A stretch of DNA of 64,000 bases, from positions 1,488,001 to 1,552,000 of the forward strand of contig NZ_CP041692.1 in NCBI RefSeq assembly GCF_007362775.1. Direction: 5' to 3'. The number at the start of each line of letters is the position of its first letter. Position 1 is the stretch's first letter. A program made the position numbers and the translations under genes. Of the stretch, positions 39,701 through 47,959 are shown in pieces. A model generated the notes under the pieces. It searched no databases. It was not told the DNA's origin and was given only the letters and a program-made list of their open reading frames with translations. The stretch is from Microlunatus elymi (GTDB lineage Bacteria > Actinomycetota > Actinomycetes > Propionibacteriales > Propionibacteriaceae).

Positions 39701-40183
39701 GTGACGATGGATGTGGTACGGGAGATCGGCACGGCAGCGCCGGAGCCGGGTGAGTTGATGCTCGCCTGCGCACGGCTGACCCGATCGGCGTCGCGACTGA
39801 ACCGGCGTGCCGATCCGTCGGCGGTGTGGCGGGCGATGGCGACGCTGGCCGAGGCCGGGCCGCTGCGGGTCAGCGAATTCGCCGAGCTCGACCACTGCTC
39901 CCAACCCACCGCGACCACGATGATCAAACGGCTGGAGGCCGACGGCCTCGCCCAGCGGATCGCCGACCCGGACGACGGCCGGGCCTGGCTGGTCAGCCTG
40001 ACCGAAGCCGGACGTCGTCGACTGGACCAGCTGCGAGCCCAGACCGCCGACCTGATGAAGGCCCGGCTGGGAGCGACCAAACCGGTCAGCGACGACGAAC
40101 TGCGGGCCGCGATCGACGTGATCAACCGGCTGACCACCAGCCTGATGAACAGCAACCACGACAAGGAGGACGGCACCGAGTGA
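39701..40183 (+). CDS. MarR-family transcriptional regulator
   Basis: A 160-residue winged-helix regulator: recognition region LAEAGPLRVSEFAELDHCSQPTATTMIKRLEADGLAQRI and wing DPDDGRAWLVSLTEAGRRRL. It overlaps the MFS gene by four bases (GTGA), so the pair is co-expressed, and an 18-bp palindrome abuts the GTG start. Probably a ligand-responsive repressor of the transporter. ATG 39707 is an alternative start. Confidence 0.9.
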   Translation: MTMDVVREIGTAAPEPGELMLACARLTRSASRLNRRADPSAVWRAMATLAEAGPLRVSEFAELDHCSQPTATTMIKRLEADGLAQRIADPDDGRAWLVSLTEAGRRRLDQLRAQTADLMKARLGATKPVSDDELRAAIDVINRLTTSLMNSNHDKEDGTE

Positions 40184-41463
40184 GTGCATCCAGTACGGCG
40201 GCCCAAACCGCCAAACCATCGATCTTCCGTCAGACTAAAGCGGTCTGGGCGGTCGCATTCGCCTCGGTGATCGCCTTCATGGGCATCGGACTCGTCGACC
40301 CGATCCTGCCCAAGATCAGCAGCGAACTCGGCGCGACGCCGTCCCAGGCGATGCTGTTGTTCACCAGCTACTTGATCATCACCGGTGTGGCGATGTTCTT
40401 CACCAGTTGGGTTTCCAGCCGGATCGGGGTGAAGAAGACGCTGCTGATCGGCCTCGCGCTGATCGTGATCTTCGCTGCGCTGGCCGGATCGTCGAGCACC
40501 GTGAACATGATCATCGGCTTCCGGGCCGGTTGGGGTCTGGGCAACGCGTTGTTCATCTCGACCGCGTTGGCCACCATCGTCGGCGCAGCCAGCGGCGGCG
40601 TGGACAGCGCGATCATGTTGTACGAGGCTGCGCTCGGTGTCGGCATCGCCGTCGGTCCGCTGGTCGGCGGAGTGCTCGGAACCATCTCCTGGCGTGGCCC
40701 CTTCTTCGGCACCGCGGTGCTGATGGCGATCGGACTGATCGCGATCTTGGTACTTCTCGGCCAGACCCCGCAGAACGCCGGGGCGGCACGGGTGAAGATC
40801 ACCGCACCACTGGCAGCCCTTCGGCACAAGGGAATTCTGACCCTCGGGCTGGTCGCGCTCTTCTACAACTTCGGCTTCTTCACCCTGTTGGCCTACAGCC
40901 CGTTCCCGTTGAACGACGCGGCGACGGCGCTTTGGGGCCCGGACAAGTTCGGAGCGATCCAGCTCGGCCTGGTGTTCTTCGGCTGGGGCATCTGCCTTGC
41001 GTTCACCTCGGTCTTCGTCGCGCAGCGGCTGGCGCGCCGGATCGGCCGGCGCAACACGATCTACCTCGCGATGGCCTGCCTGGCCGTGATCGAGGTGATC
41101 ATGGCGCTCAAGATCGACACCTTCGTCGTGATCACCGTGTGCGTGATCGTCGGCGGTCTCTTCCTGGGTGTGATGAACACGGTGATGACCGAGTCCGTGA
41201 TGGAGGTGTCGGACCTGCCGCGGGCGGTCGCGTCGTCCACCTATAGCGGGATCCGCTTCCTCGGTGGTGCGATCGCCCCGGCCGTCGCTGGTCCGATCTC
41301 GACCCACATCAGTGCCGGGGCACCGTTCTACTTCGGCGCGGGCGCGTTCGTGGTCGGCATGATCGTGCTCACCCTCGGTCGCAAGCACCTGGCTCACATC
41401 GATCGTCCGGACGAGCTCGACGAGCTGGAGGAAGCGGAACTGCTCACCGCTGCCGACTCGTGA
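40180..41463 (+). CDS. MFS transporter (12-helix, drug-efflux-like)
   Basis: A 427-residue major facilitator. Helix 1 carries FASVIAFMGIGLVDPILPKI, the signature of DHA1-type exporters. Motif A is in SWVSSRIGVKKTLLIGLAL, motif C-like glycine sequence is YEAALGVGIAVGPLVGGVLGTISWRGPFF, and the second half repeats the fold (ARRIGRRNTIYLAMA). The acidic C-tail is cytoplasmic. GTG 40180 overlaps the marR stop. Likely a drug or metabolite efflux pump controlled by the MarR protein. Confidence 0.9.
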   Translation: MSASSTAAQTAKPSIFRQTKAVWAVAFASVIAFMGIGLVDPILPKISSELGATPSQAMLLFTSYLIITGVAMFFTSWVSSRIGVKKTLLIGLALIVIFAALAGSSSTVNMIIGFRAGWGLGNALFISTALATIVGAASGGVDSAIMLYEAALGVGIAVGPLVGGVLGTISWRGPFFGTAVLMAIGLIAILVLLGQTPQNAGAARVKITAPLAALRHKGILTLGLVALFYNFGFFTLLAYSPFPLNDAATALWGPDKFGAIQLGLVFFGWGICLAFTSVFVAQRLARRIGRRNTIYLAMACLAVIEVIMALKIDTFVVITVCVIVGGLFLGVMNTVMTESVMEVSDLPRAVASSTYSGIRFLGGAIAPAVAGPISTHISAGAPFYFGAGAFVVGMIVLTLGRKHLAHIDRPDELDELEEAELLTAADS

Positions 41464-42051
41464 TCAGCGATCGTTCCTGATCAACTCCAGCGACTGCCGC
41501 AGGCTCACCATCGCGAAGCCTGCGGCAGTCGCGCGTTCGCGGAGCGCTTTGTCAGCGTGAAACAGGGCGACGCCGCGGCGGATCAGGATCGCCAGCGGCT
41601 TGCGATGCTCGCGCAGATCACGTACGAACCTCAAGACCATCACCAGCAGCCTGGGCCGGTCCAGGTAGAGCGGCAGCACATGCAACCCGGCGGCGCGGCA
41701 GCGATCGGCGAGCTGCATCGCGAACACCCCTTCGGCAACGAAGCAACGAGCATCACCAAGATCAACTCGATGACTGCCGACCCGGATGCTGCGGCCGATG
41801 TCGTAGCGAGGAACCTCGGCCGCGCCGGTGCGCAGGAGTTGATCAACGGCCGCGACCGCGGCGTCGGCGTCCCAGGTCCGCGGGTCGTCCCAGTCCACGA
41901 TCCCCAACGTGTGCGGGAGATCCGGATGATCGGCGTCGAAGTAGAAGTCGTCCAGGTTCAGACTCGGGCACTCCGCGAGCCTGGCCACCCGTGACTTCCC
42001 GCTGCCGGACGGCCCGGCCAGCAGGACGATCTGCCCCTGACGTTCGTGCAC
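41464..42051 (-). CDS. P-loop kinase, uridine-kinase-like
   Basis: A 195-residue ATP-binding protein. Walker A is LLAGPSGSGKSRVARLA (residues 10-26), followed by LNLDDFYFDADHPDLP, the acidic segment typical of uridine kinase and related nucleoside kinases, and DWDDPRTWD. The later segment FVAEGVFAMQLADRC and the Arg-rich RFVRDLREHRKP could be the lid. Specificity for uridine is inferred from the DDFY and DWD motifs and from the many nucleoside-salvage genes in this window. The stop abuts the MFS stop (convergent, no gap). Confidence 0.75.
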   Translation of the reverse strand: MHERQGQIVLLAGPSGSGKSRVARLAECPSLNLDDFYFDADHPDLPHTLGIVDWDDPRTWDADAAVAAVDQLLRTGAAEVPRYDIGRSIRVGSHRVDLGDARCFVAEGVFAMQLADRCRAAGLHVLPLYLDRPRLLVMVLRFVRDLREHRKPLAILIRRGVALFHADKALRERATAAGFAMVSLRQSLELIRNDR

Positions 42052-42061
42052 CCGCCGAAGA

Positions 42062-42946
42062 CTAATAGCTGGAACCGGCGGCCAGCGATGGCGATCCGGT
42101 CGGGTGCCAGACCGTCTTGATCTCCAGGAAGGCTCGCAGCCGCGCCGTGCCGGGGGTGGCCGTGAAGTCCGGGCGCCCCTTCGGCCGGTAGACGCGCTTG
42201 ACCGTTCCGGCCGCGCTACGTTCCAGCTCCGTCCGCAGTTCGCCCTCGGCGCCGGTCAGGTCGAGTGCGTTCACGTCCGCGTGCGCGGCCAGCGTCGGCC
42301 CGATCTCGGCGCCATGGCCGGTCAGGATGTTGACAACACCGGCCGGTACGTCGGAGGTGGCCAGCACCTCGCCGAAAGTGACTGCTACACAGGGATCCTG
42401 CTCGGCTGCGATCACCACGCACGCGTTGCCGCCGGTGATCACCGGAGCGATCACCGACACCAGCCCGAGCAGCGGGGCGTCGACCGGCGCGACCACCGCG
42501 ACCACGCCCGTCGGCTCCGGCGCGGAGTAGCTGAAGTACGGTGCGGACACCGGATTCGCCGAGCCGAACACCGCGGTCAGCTTGTCGGTCCAGCCGGCGT
42601 AGTGCACCAACCGGTCGATCGCCGCATCGACCTCGGCGCGTGCCGTGTCATGATCAACACCGCGGCCGACGATCAACAATTCGACGAACTCCGCCGCCCG
42701 GCCCTGCAGCATCTCGGCGATCCGATAGATCACCTGGCCGCGGTTGTACGGCGTCGCCTTCGACCAGGCAGCAAAACCCTTCCGGGCCGCGACCACCGCA
42801 TCCCGGGCGTCCTTGCGCGAGGCCAGCACCGCGTTCGCCATGAAGCTTCCTCCGGCATCGTCGACCTGATAGGTGCGCCCGGACTCCGACCGCGGAAAAG
42901 CCCCGCCCACGTACAACTTGTAGGTCTTGGAGACCGTCAGGCTCAT
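42062..42946 (-). CDS. Short aldehyde-dehydrogenase-like protein lacking the catalytic half
   Basis: A 294-residue protein that aligns with the N-terminal, cofactor-binding half of aldehyde dehydrogenases: KLYVGGAFPRSESGRTYQV, FAAWSKATPYNRGQVIYRIAEMLQ, PTGVVAVVAPVDAPLLGL and PAGVVNILTGHGAEIGP. It then stops short. The ELGGK and catalytic-Cys regions are absent, replaced by a tail ending FLEIKTVWHPTG. It is translationally coupled (4-bp overlap) to a full-length aldehyde dehydrogenase upstream, which suggests a non-catalytic partner subunit rather than a random truncation. Confidence 0.75.
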   Translation of the reverse strand: MSLTVSKTYKLYVGGAFPRSESGRTYQVDDAGGSFMANAVLASRKDARDAVVAARKGFAAWSKATPYNRGQVIYRIAEMLQGRAAEFVELLIVGRGVDHDTARAEVDAAIDRLVHYAGWTDKLTAVFGSANPVSAPYFSYSAPEPTGVVAVVAPVDAPLLGLVSVIAPVITGGNACVVIAAEQDPCVAVTFGEVLATSDVPAGVVNILTGHGAEIGPTLAAHADVNALDLTGAEGELRTELERSAAGTVKRVYRPKGRPDFTATPGTARLRAFLEIKTVWHPTGSPSLAAGSSY

Positions 42947-44409
42947 CCCAGCACCGCCTCGTCGTCGGTGTCCAGGTAGGCGGCCAGGCCGGCCGGTCCG
43001 CCCTCGCGGCCGAAGCCGGACTCCTGATAGCCGCCGAAGGCCGCTGCCGGGTCGAACCGGTTGAAGGTGTTGTCCCAGATCACCCCGGCCTGCAGCCGGG
43101 CCGCCATCGCCATCGCTCGCGATCCCTTCTCGGTCCACACCCCGGCCGACAAGCCGTACGGGCTGTTGTTCGCCTTGGCCAACGCCTCGTCCGGAGTACG
43201 GAAGGTGATCACCGTCAGCACCGGGCCGAAGATCTCCTCCCGGGCGATCCGCATCGTCGCCGACGCGTTCGCCAGGATCGTCGGGGTGACGTAGAACCCG
43301 CGATCGGGCAGCGGGCAACTCGACCGCCAGACCTCAGCACCCTCGTCGACGCCGGCCTGAGTGAGCTCGGTGATCTTGGTCAGCTGGGCGGACGAGTTGA
43401 TCGCACCGACGTCGGTGTTCTTGTCCAACGGGTCACCGACTCGCAGGGTCTCGGCCCGATCCTTCAACCGGAGCAGCAACTCCTCGGCGACAGGCTCCTG
43501 CACCAGCAACCGTGAACCGGCGCAGCAGACCTGGCCGGCGTTGAAGAAGATCCCGTTCACGATCCCCTCGACAGCTTGATCAAGAGCGGCATCGGCGAAG
43601 ACGATGTTGGCGCCCTTGCCGCCCAACTCCAGCGTCAGCTTGCGACCGGTTCCCGCGAGCGACTGCTGGATCTGCTTGCCCACCGCGGTCGAACCGGTGA
43701 ACGCGACCTTGTCGATGCCGGGATGATTGACCAGGCTGGCTCCGACGTCCCCGGCGCCGGGGACGATGTTCACCACACCCGGGGGGAGGTCGGCGTCGGC
43801 GATGATCTCGGCCAGCACCAAGATCGACAACGGGGTCGTCTCGGCCGGCTTGATCACCACCGTGTTGCCGGCCGCCAGTGCCGGAGCGATCTTCCAGGCC
43901 GCCATCAGCAAAGGGAAATTCCACGGAATCACCTGGCCGGCAACCCCCAGCGACTTCGGATTCGGGCCGTAGCCGAGGTAGCCGAGCTTGTCCGCCCAAC
44001 CCGCGTGGTAGAAGAAGTGCTGCGCTGCGGTGGGGACGTCGAAGTCGCGGGTCTCCTTGATCGGTTTGCCGTTGTCCAGACTCTCCAGCACGGCCAGTTC
44101 TCGGGCGCGTTCGGCGATGCCGCGGGCAATCCGGAAGAGGTACTTGCCGCGTTCGGCGCCGGAGAGTTTCGACCACGGACCCTCGTACGCCCTGCGGGCC
44201 GCGGCGATCGCGGTGTCGAGATCGGCATCGTCGACCGTGGACACGGTCGCCAGGTCTTCGCCGCGTCCAGGGTTGACGGTGATCAGATCGTCGCCGCCGC
44301 CCTCGATGAACTTGCCGTCGATGTAGGGCAGGTAGCGTTCCTTGACCCGGGCGACGGCCTCGGACTCCGGCGCCGGCGCGTATTCCCAGTCCACAACAGA
44401 ATTTGTCAT
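42943..44409 (-). CDS. Aldehyde dehydrogenase (deoC-linked)
   Basis: Full-length NAD(P)-dependent aldehyde dehydrogenase, 488 residues. Motifs are VIPWNFPLLMAAWKIAPALAAGN, FTGSTAVGKQI, ELGGKGANIVFADA (catalytic Glu), and FFNAGQVCCAGSRLLVQ with the catalytic Cys. The C-terminal EEIFGPVLTVITF and GGYQESGFGREGG are intact. It follows deoC by 9 bp on the same strand. DeoC releases acetaldehyde from deoxyribose 5-phosphate, so this enzyme probably oxidises acetaldehyde to acetate, although that is inferred from context. Confidence 0.9.
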   Translation of the reverse strand: MTNSVVDWEYAPAPESEAVARVKERYLPYIDGKFIEGGGDDLITVNPGRGEDLATVSTVDDADLDTAIAAARRAYEGPWSKLSGAERGKYLFRIARGIAERARELAVLESLDNGKPIKETRDFDVPTAAQHFFYHAGWADKLGYLGYGPNPKSLGVAGQVIPWNFPLLMAAWKIAPALAAGNTVVIKPAETTPLSILVLAEIIADADLPPGVVNIVPGAGDVGASLVNHPGIDKVAFTGSTAVGKQIQQSLAGTGRKLTLELGGKGANIVFADAALDQAVEGIVNGIFFNAGQVCCAGSRLLVQEPVAEELLLRLKDRAETLRVGDPLDKNTDVGAINSSAQLTKITELTQAGVDEGAEVWRSSCPLPDRGFYVTPTILANASATMRIAREEIFGPVLTVITFRTPDEALAKANNSPYGLSAGVWTEKGSRAMAMAARLQAGVIWDNTFNRFDPAAAFGGYQESGFGREGGPAGLAAYLDTDDEAVLG

Positions 44410-44418
44410 GATCAGCTC

Positions 44419-45456
44419 TCAGTCCACGGTCACGTAGTCGGCACCCCAGTAGTGCCCGGCCTGCTGTGTACGGCGCTGCATGATCAGATCGTTCAGCACC
44501 GAGGATGCGCCGAACCGGAACCAGTAGGGATCCAGCCACTCGGGTCCGGCAACCTCGCGAACCGCAACCAGGTAACGGATCGCGTCCTTGGCAGTACGGA
44601 TCCCGCCGGCCGGCTTGACTGCCCGTTGCTGCCCGGTCAGCCGCTTCCAGTCCTTGACCGCCTGCAACATCACGTGCGTGACCGGCAGGGTCGCGGCCGG
44701 ACTGACCTTGCCGGTCGACGTCTTGATGAAGTCGCCGCCGGCCAGCAGCGCCAGCCAGGAGGCCTTGCGGACATTGTCGTAGGTGGCCAGCTCGCCGGTC
44801 TCCAAGATCACCTTCAGCCGTGCCGCGCCGCACGCCTGTTTCACCGCAACGATCTCCTCGTACACCTTGGCGTAGTTCCCGGCCAGGAACGCGCCCCGAT
44901 CGATCACCATGTCGATCTCGTCGGCACCCGCCTCGACGGCGCTGCGTACGTCGGCGATCTTGACCGAGGTCGCCGCCCGGCCGGACGGGAACGCGGTCGC
45001 CACCGAGGCGATCTTGATCTTGGTCCCGGTCCGTTCCGCGCCGGCCAGCGCTTCGGCGGCCACCGGAACCAGATCGGGGTAGATGCACACCGCCGCGACC
45101 CGCGGCGTGTCCGGTTGCTCGGGATCGGGCTGCAGCGCCTTGCGGACCAGGTTGCGCACCTTGCCAGGGGTGTCTGCGCCCTCCAGCGTGGTCAGGTCGA
45201 CCATCGAGATCGCCAGGTCGATCGCGGTCAGCTTGGACTGCTTCTTGATCGACCGGGTCGCCAGCCCCGCCGCTCGCTGCTCCAACGCCACCGGATCCAC
45301 GCCCGGCAACCCGTCCAGAAAGCGGCGCAGCGAACTCTGGTCGGCGACGACGTCGGCGAACGGTGCCGGCGGTCCTTGGACAGGCTCAGGACCCTTGGGC
45401 GCGCCAGGCTCAGGACCCTTGGGCCGTGATGCGTCGTGGATCACCGTGCTGGCCAT
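44419..45456 (-). CDS. deoC: Deoxyribose-phosphate aldolase
   Basis: Cleaves 2-deoxyribose 5-phosphate to glyceraldehyde 3-phosphate and acetaldehyde; class I Schiff-base aldolase, 345 residues (long form). Motifs are AAVCIYPDLVPVA, ADEIDMVIDRGAFLAG, LKVILETGEL, and the Schiff-base Lys in GGDFIKTSTGKV, with the second Lys in AVKPAGGIRTAKDA. The N-terminal 35 residues (RPKGPEPGAPKGPEP) are encoded by two copies of the GGTCCT/AGGACC repeat and are not part of the fold. It heads an operon with two aldehyde dehydrogenases. Confidence 0.93.
   Translation of the reverse strand: MASTVIHDASRPKGPEPGAPKGPEPVQGPPAPFADVVADQSSLRRFLDGLPGVDPVALEQRAAGLATRSIKKQSKLTAIDLAISMVDLTTLEGADTPGKVRNLVRKALQPDPEQPDTPRVAAVCIYPDLVPVAAEALAGAERTGTKIKIASVATAFPSGRAATSVKIADVRSAVEAGADEIDMVIDRGAFLAGNYAKVYEEIVAVKQACGAARLKVILETGELATYDNVRKASWLALLAGGDFIKTSTGKVSPAATLPVTHVMLQAVKDWKRLTGQQRAVKPAGGIRTAKDAIRYLVAVREVAGPEWLDPYWFRFGASSVLNDLIMQRRTQQAGHYWGADYVTVD
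45371..45424. repeat. GGTCCT/AGGACC repeat, one and a half copies inside deoC
   Basis: A full copy at 45371-45393 is followed by a partial one (AGGCTCAGGACCCTTGGG) near 45406-45424. Both are in frame with deoC and encode the repeated PKGPEP at its N-terminus. Confidence 0.85.
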
Positions 45457-45548
45457 GCCTCAGACCTTATCGCGCGCTCAGGTAGCCGGGGCAGCGTCTT
45501 CTACACTCCGTAGGACATCTGCTGCAGGGAAAGAGGCGACCGACGCGC

Positions 45549-46016
45549 ATGAGATTCCGACGACTCCCGCGGCGGCACACCTCGATCCTGCTGGCTGCGA
45601 CGGCGGCGACCGCGACGGTGCTGCTGGCCGGCTGCGATGTGTCGCAGGGGCACGTCGCAGGTACGGCCCCCGGGTCATCGGCGTCACAGTCGTCGGCCGT
45701 TGCCCCTGACACTCCCGGTCCGAGCACTCCCGCCGCGAGCCCGGCATCGTCGGTCGCGGCGTCGTCGGGCAAGCCGTCCATCGACCAGTTGCAGTCCGGC
45801 CTCGCGAGCTATTTCGGCCTGCTGCCCAACATGACCTCAGATCAGGTCCGTCGGGCGGCCGCCTGTGCCGCATACCCCACGTTCCAGGAGCTCTCCACCT
45901 CCGGACTCACCAAGATCATCAAGGGGCAGACGGCAGACCTCAGAGGTGCCGACGAAACGTCCTTCCAGCATGTCGTGACCGAATGCATCACGGCCGCCGG
46001 AGGCCCGGGAAAATGA
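45549..46016 (+). CDS. Small putative lipoprotein
   Basis: A 155-residue protein. A basic start (MRFRRLPRRH) and hydrophobic stretch end in the lipobox LLAGC (residues 25-29), so lipid attachment to Cys29 is predicted. A 45-residue Ser/Ala/Pro/Thr linker follows. The globular C-terminus (about 75-155) has two Cys (CAAYP and ECITAAG) that could form a disulfide. I do not recognise the family. It is divergent from deoC, and an EEP nuclease gene follows 31 bp downstream. Confidence 0.7.
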   Translation: MRFRRLPRRHTSILLAATAATATVLLAGCDVSQGHVAGTAPGSSASQSSAVAPDTPGPSTPAASPASSVAASSGKPSIDQLQSGLASYFGLLPNMTSDQVRRAAACAAYPTFQELSTSGLTKIIKGQTADLRGADETSFQHVVTECITAAGGPGK

Positions 46017-46047
46017 ACGGACTCACCCCCACTCTCTGCCCCTGCAG

Positions 46048-46767
46048 GTGGTGGACGTGAGATTGATGACCTACAACGTTCATCGATGGGGAGATGATCG
46101 TTCCGCGCTGAGCAGCGTGATCAGGACCTGCGATCCGGAGGTGTTGATCGTCCAGGAAGCACCGACCTGGTATGGGACACGCAGCCGACGGCGTGCGTTC
46201 GCGCGCAGCGTCGATCTCAACTATCTGGCCGGTGAGGCGCGGACAGCGGCCTTCGTCACCACCCCGGCGCACTGGACGATTCGCACCCGACGGATCTGGC
46301 GCCCGTTGGTCCGCCGGTGGAAGTCCGCCTGCACCCTGCAGCTTCCCGGCGGCGCGATCGCGCTGTCGACCAAGATCAACAAGGTGGGCAGGTTCAACAA
46401 CGTTTCGCTGTCGGTGGTCGGTTGCCATCTCGGCCTGAGCAACCGTGGCCGGCTGGCGGAGATGGAGCAGGTGCTCGATCTCGTACGGAGGTCGGCGGGT
46501 CCCAGCGTGCTGGTCGGAGACATCAACGAACCGGCGGACGGCCCTGTCTGGAAGCTGGCCGAGGCCGCCGGCCTGATCGACCCGGAAGCGGACCACCCGA
46601 AGCCGACCTTCCCGGCCGCAGCTCCGCGATCCCGGATCGATATCGTGTGGACCTCGCCCGGGATCCGCGCGCTGCCGGTTGATCTCGGCTGCTTGGGCCT
46701 TGATCAACAACTACTGGCCCGCGCCTCCGATCATCTCCCGTTGGTCGTGGATCTGCTCACAGGGTGA
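46048..46767 (+). CDS. Endonuclease/exonuclease/phosphatase-family protein
   Basis: A 239-residue member of the EEP (DNase I-like) superfamily. Metal and catalytic positions are visible: MTYNVHRWG (Asn), LIVQEAPTWYG (Glu), VGCHLGLSN (His), LVGDINEPADG (Asp-x-Asn), SRIDIVWTS (Asp) and ARASDHLPLVVDL (Asp-His). It may cut nucleic acid or hydrolyse a phosphodiester or lipid phosphate. No signal peptide. GTG 46048 is used; GTG 46057 is possible. The 3' end overlaps the convergent reductase gene by 11 bp. Confidence 0.82.
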   Translation: MVDVRLMTYNVHRWGDDRSALSSVIRTCDPEVLIVQEAPTWYGTRSRRRAFARSVDLNYLAGEARTAAFVTTPAHWTIRTRRIWRPLVRRWKSACTLQLPGGAIALSTKINKVGRFNNVSLSVVGCHLGLSNRGRLAEMEQVLDLVRRSAGPSVLVGDINEPADGPVWKLAEAAGLIDPEADHPKPTFPAAAPRSRIDIVWTSPGIRALPVDLGCLGLDQQLLARASDHLPLVVDLLTG

Positions 46768-47764
46768 TGATCATCTTGCCGGTGTTCGCCCCACGAAGCA
46801 TCCCGATGAAGGCGTCCACGGCCTGATCAAGTCCGTCCACGACGGTTTCCCGGGTCTTGATCTTGCCCTCGGTGAGCCAGCCGCTTACCTGCTGAGTGAA
46901 TTCGTCGGCGAGGTCATCGTGCTCGAAGACCAGGAAACCCTTCATGGCAAGGCGTCTGGAGACGAACAGGCCGAGATTGCGCGGGCCCGGCTGAGGCGAT
47001 GACGCGTTGTAGCCGGAGATCTGGCCGCACACGGCGATCCGGCCGTGCAGCTTCATCGCACCGATCGCGGCCTCCAGTTGTTCGCCGCCGACATTGTCGA
47101 AGTAGACGTCGATCCCGTCCGGTGCGGCTTGTGCCAGCAGCCGGGCAGCAGGCCCGTCGTGGTAGTTGAAGGCGGCGTCGAAACCAAGATCGTTCAGCAG
47201 GAAGTCGATCTTGTCCTGACTTCCTGCGCTGCCGATCACCCGCGCCGCACCGGACAGTTTCGCCAGCTGGCCGACCATGCTGCCGACCGCACCGGCCGCG
47301 GCCGAGACGAAGACCGTGTCGCCGGGCTGGAAGGCAGCGATGCGGAAGAGACCGACGTACGCCGTACGCCCCGGCATCCCGAGCGCGCCCAGGTACAGCG
47401 TCGGCGACAAACCGTCGCGGCGCGGCACCACGAACGCCTCCGACGCCGGCAGCACGGCGTGCTCACGCCAGCCACGGTCGTGCAGCACCAGGCTGCCGAC
47501 CGCCACATCGGGGCTCTGCGAGGCGGTCACCTCGCCGATCGCGCCACCGCGCGCGGCCTCGCCCAGCTGCCACGGCGGCGCGTACGACGGAGCGTCGTTC
47601 ATCCGGCCGCGCATGTAGGGATCGACCGACATCGCCAAGTTGCGTACGGCGATCTCGCCCGGCTGCGGATCGGGCAGCGCCACCTCGGCCAGCGCGAAGT
47701 TGTCTTGTGTCGGCTCGCCGTGCGGGCGGGACGCGAGTTGGATCTCGCGGGTGCTGATCGGCAT
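46757..47764 (-). CDS. NADP-dependent MDR oxidoreductase (leukotriene B4 dehydrogenase-like)
   Basis: A 335-residue zinc-free medium-chain reductase similar to CurA/YncB and leukotriene B4 12-hydroxydehydrogenase. The start of the fold is [18 protein letters not shown], then [57 protein letters not shown] (NADP-binding loop AAGAVGS), [13 protein letters not shown] and CGQISGYN. It reduces alpha,beta-unsaturated ketones or aldehydes in related cases. ATG 47764 has a purine-rich upstream GCAGAAAGGCC. It is divergent from tex. Confidence 0.88.
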   Translation of the reverse strand: MPISTREIQLASRPHGEPTQDNFALAEVALPDPQPGEIAVRNLAMSVDPYMRGRMNDAPSYAPPWQLGEAARGGAIGEVTASQSPDVAVGSLVLHDRGWREHAVLPASEAFVVPRRDGLSPTLYLGALGMPGRTAYVGLFRIAAFQPGDTVFVSAAAGAVGSMVGQLAKLSGAARVIGSAGSQDKIDFLLNDLGFDAAFNYHDGPAARLLAQAAPDGIDVYFDNVGGEQLEAAIGAMKLHGRIAVCGQISGYNASSPQPGPRNLGLFVSRRLAMKGFLVFEHDDLADEFTQQVSGWLTEGKIKTRETVVDGLDQAVDAFIGMLRGANTGKMIITL

Positions 47765-47959
47765 CGATACGGCCTTTCTGCAGGCGGTTACCAGCGGAGG
47801 GAGGCTGCCCAGTATTGCTGTCGGGACGTCGCCGGGGCCGGTCGGGCCGGGTCTCGTGCCACGGGCCACTTCGCGGTGCACCGCCCGACAAGGCAGAATG
47901 CACGACTGCTGCGCGTTGTCGCGGAGGCGGATGCGGGGAACGGCCGGAGGAGAACAGAC

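Noticed and set aside
47045-47959. A 305-codon upstream extension of the tex frame
   Set aside because: It is antisense to the reductase gene and Tex homology begins at GTG 47960, which has a strong ribosome-binding site.
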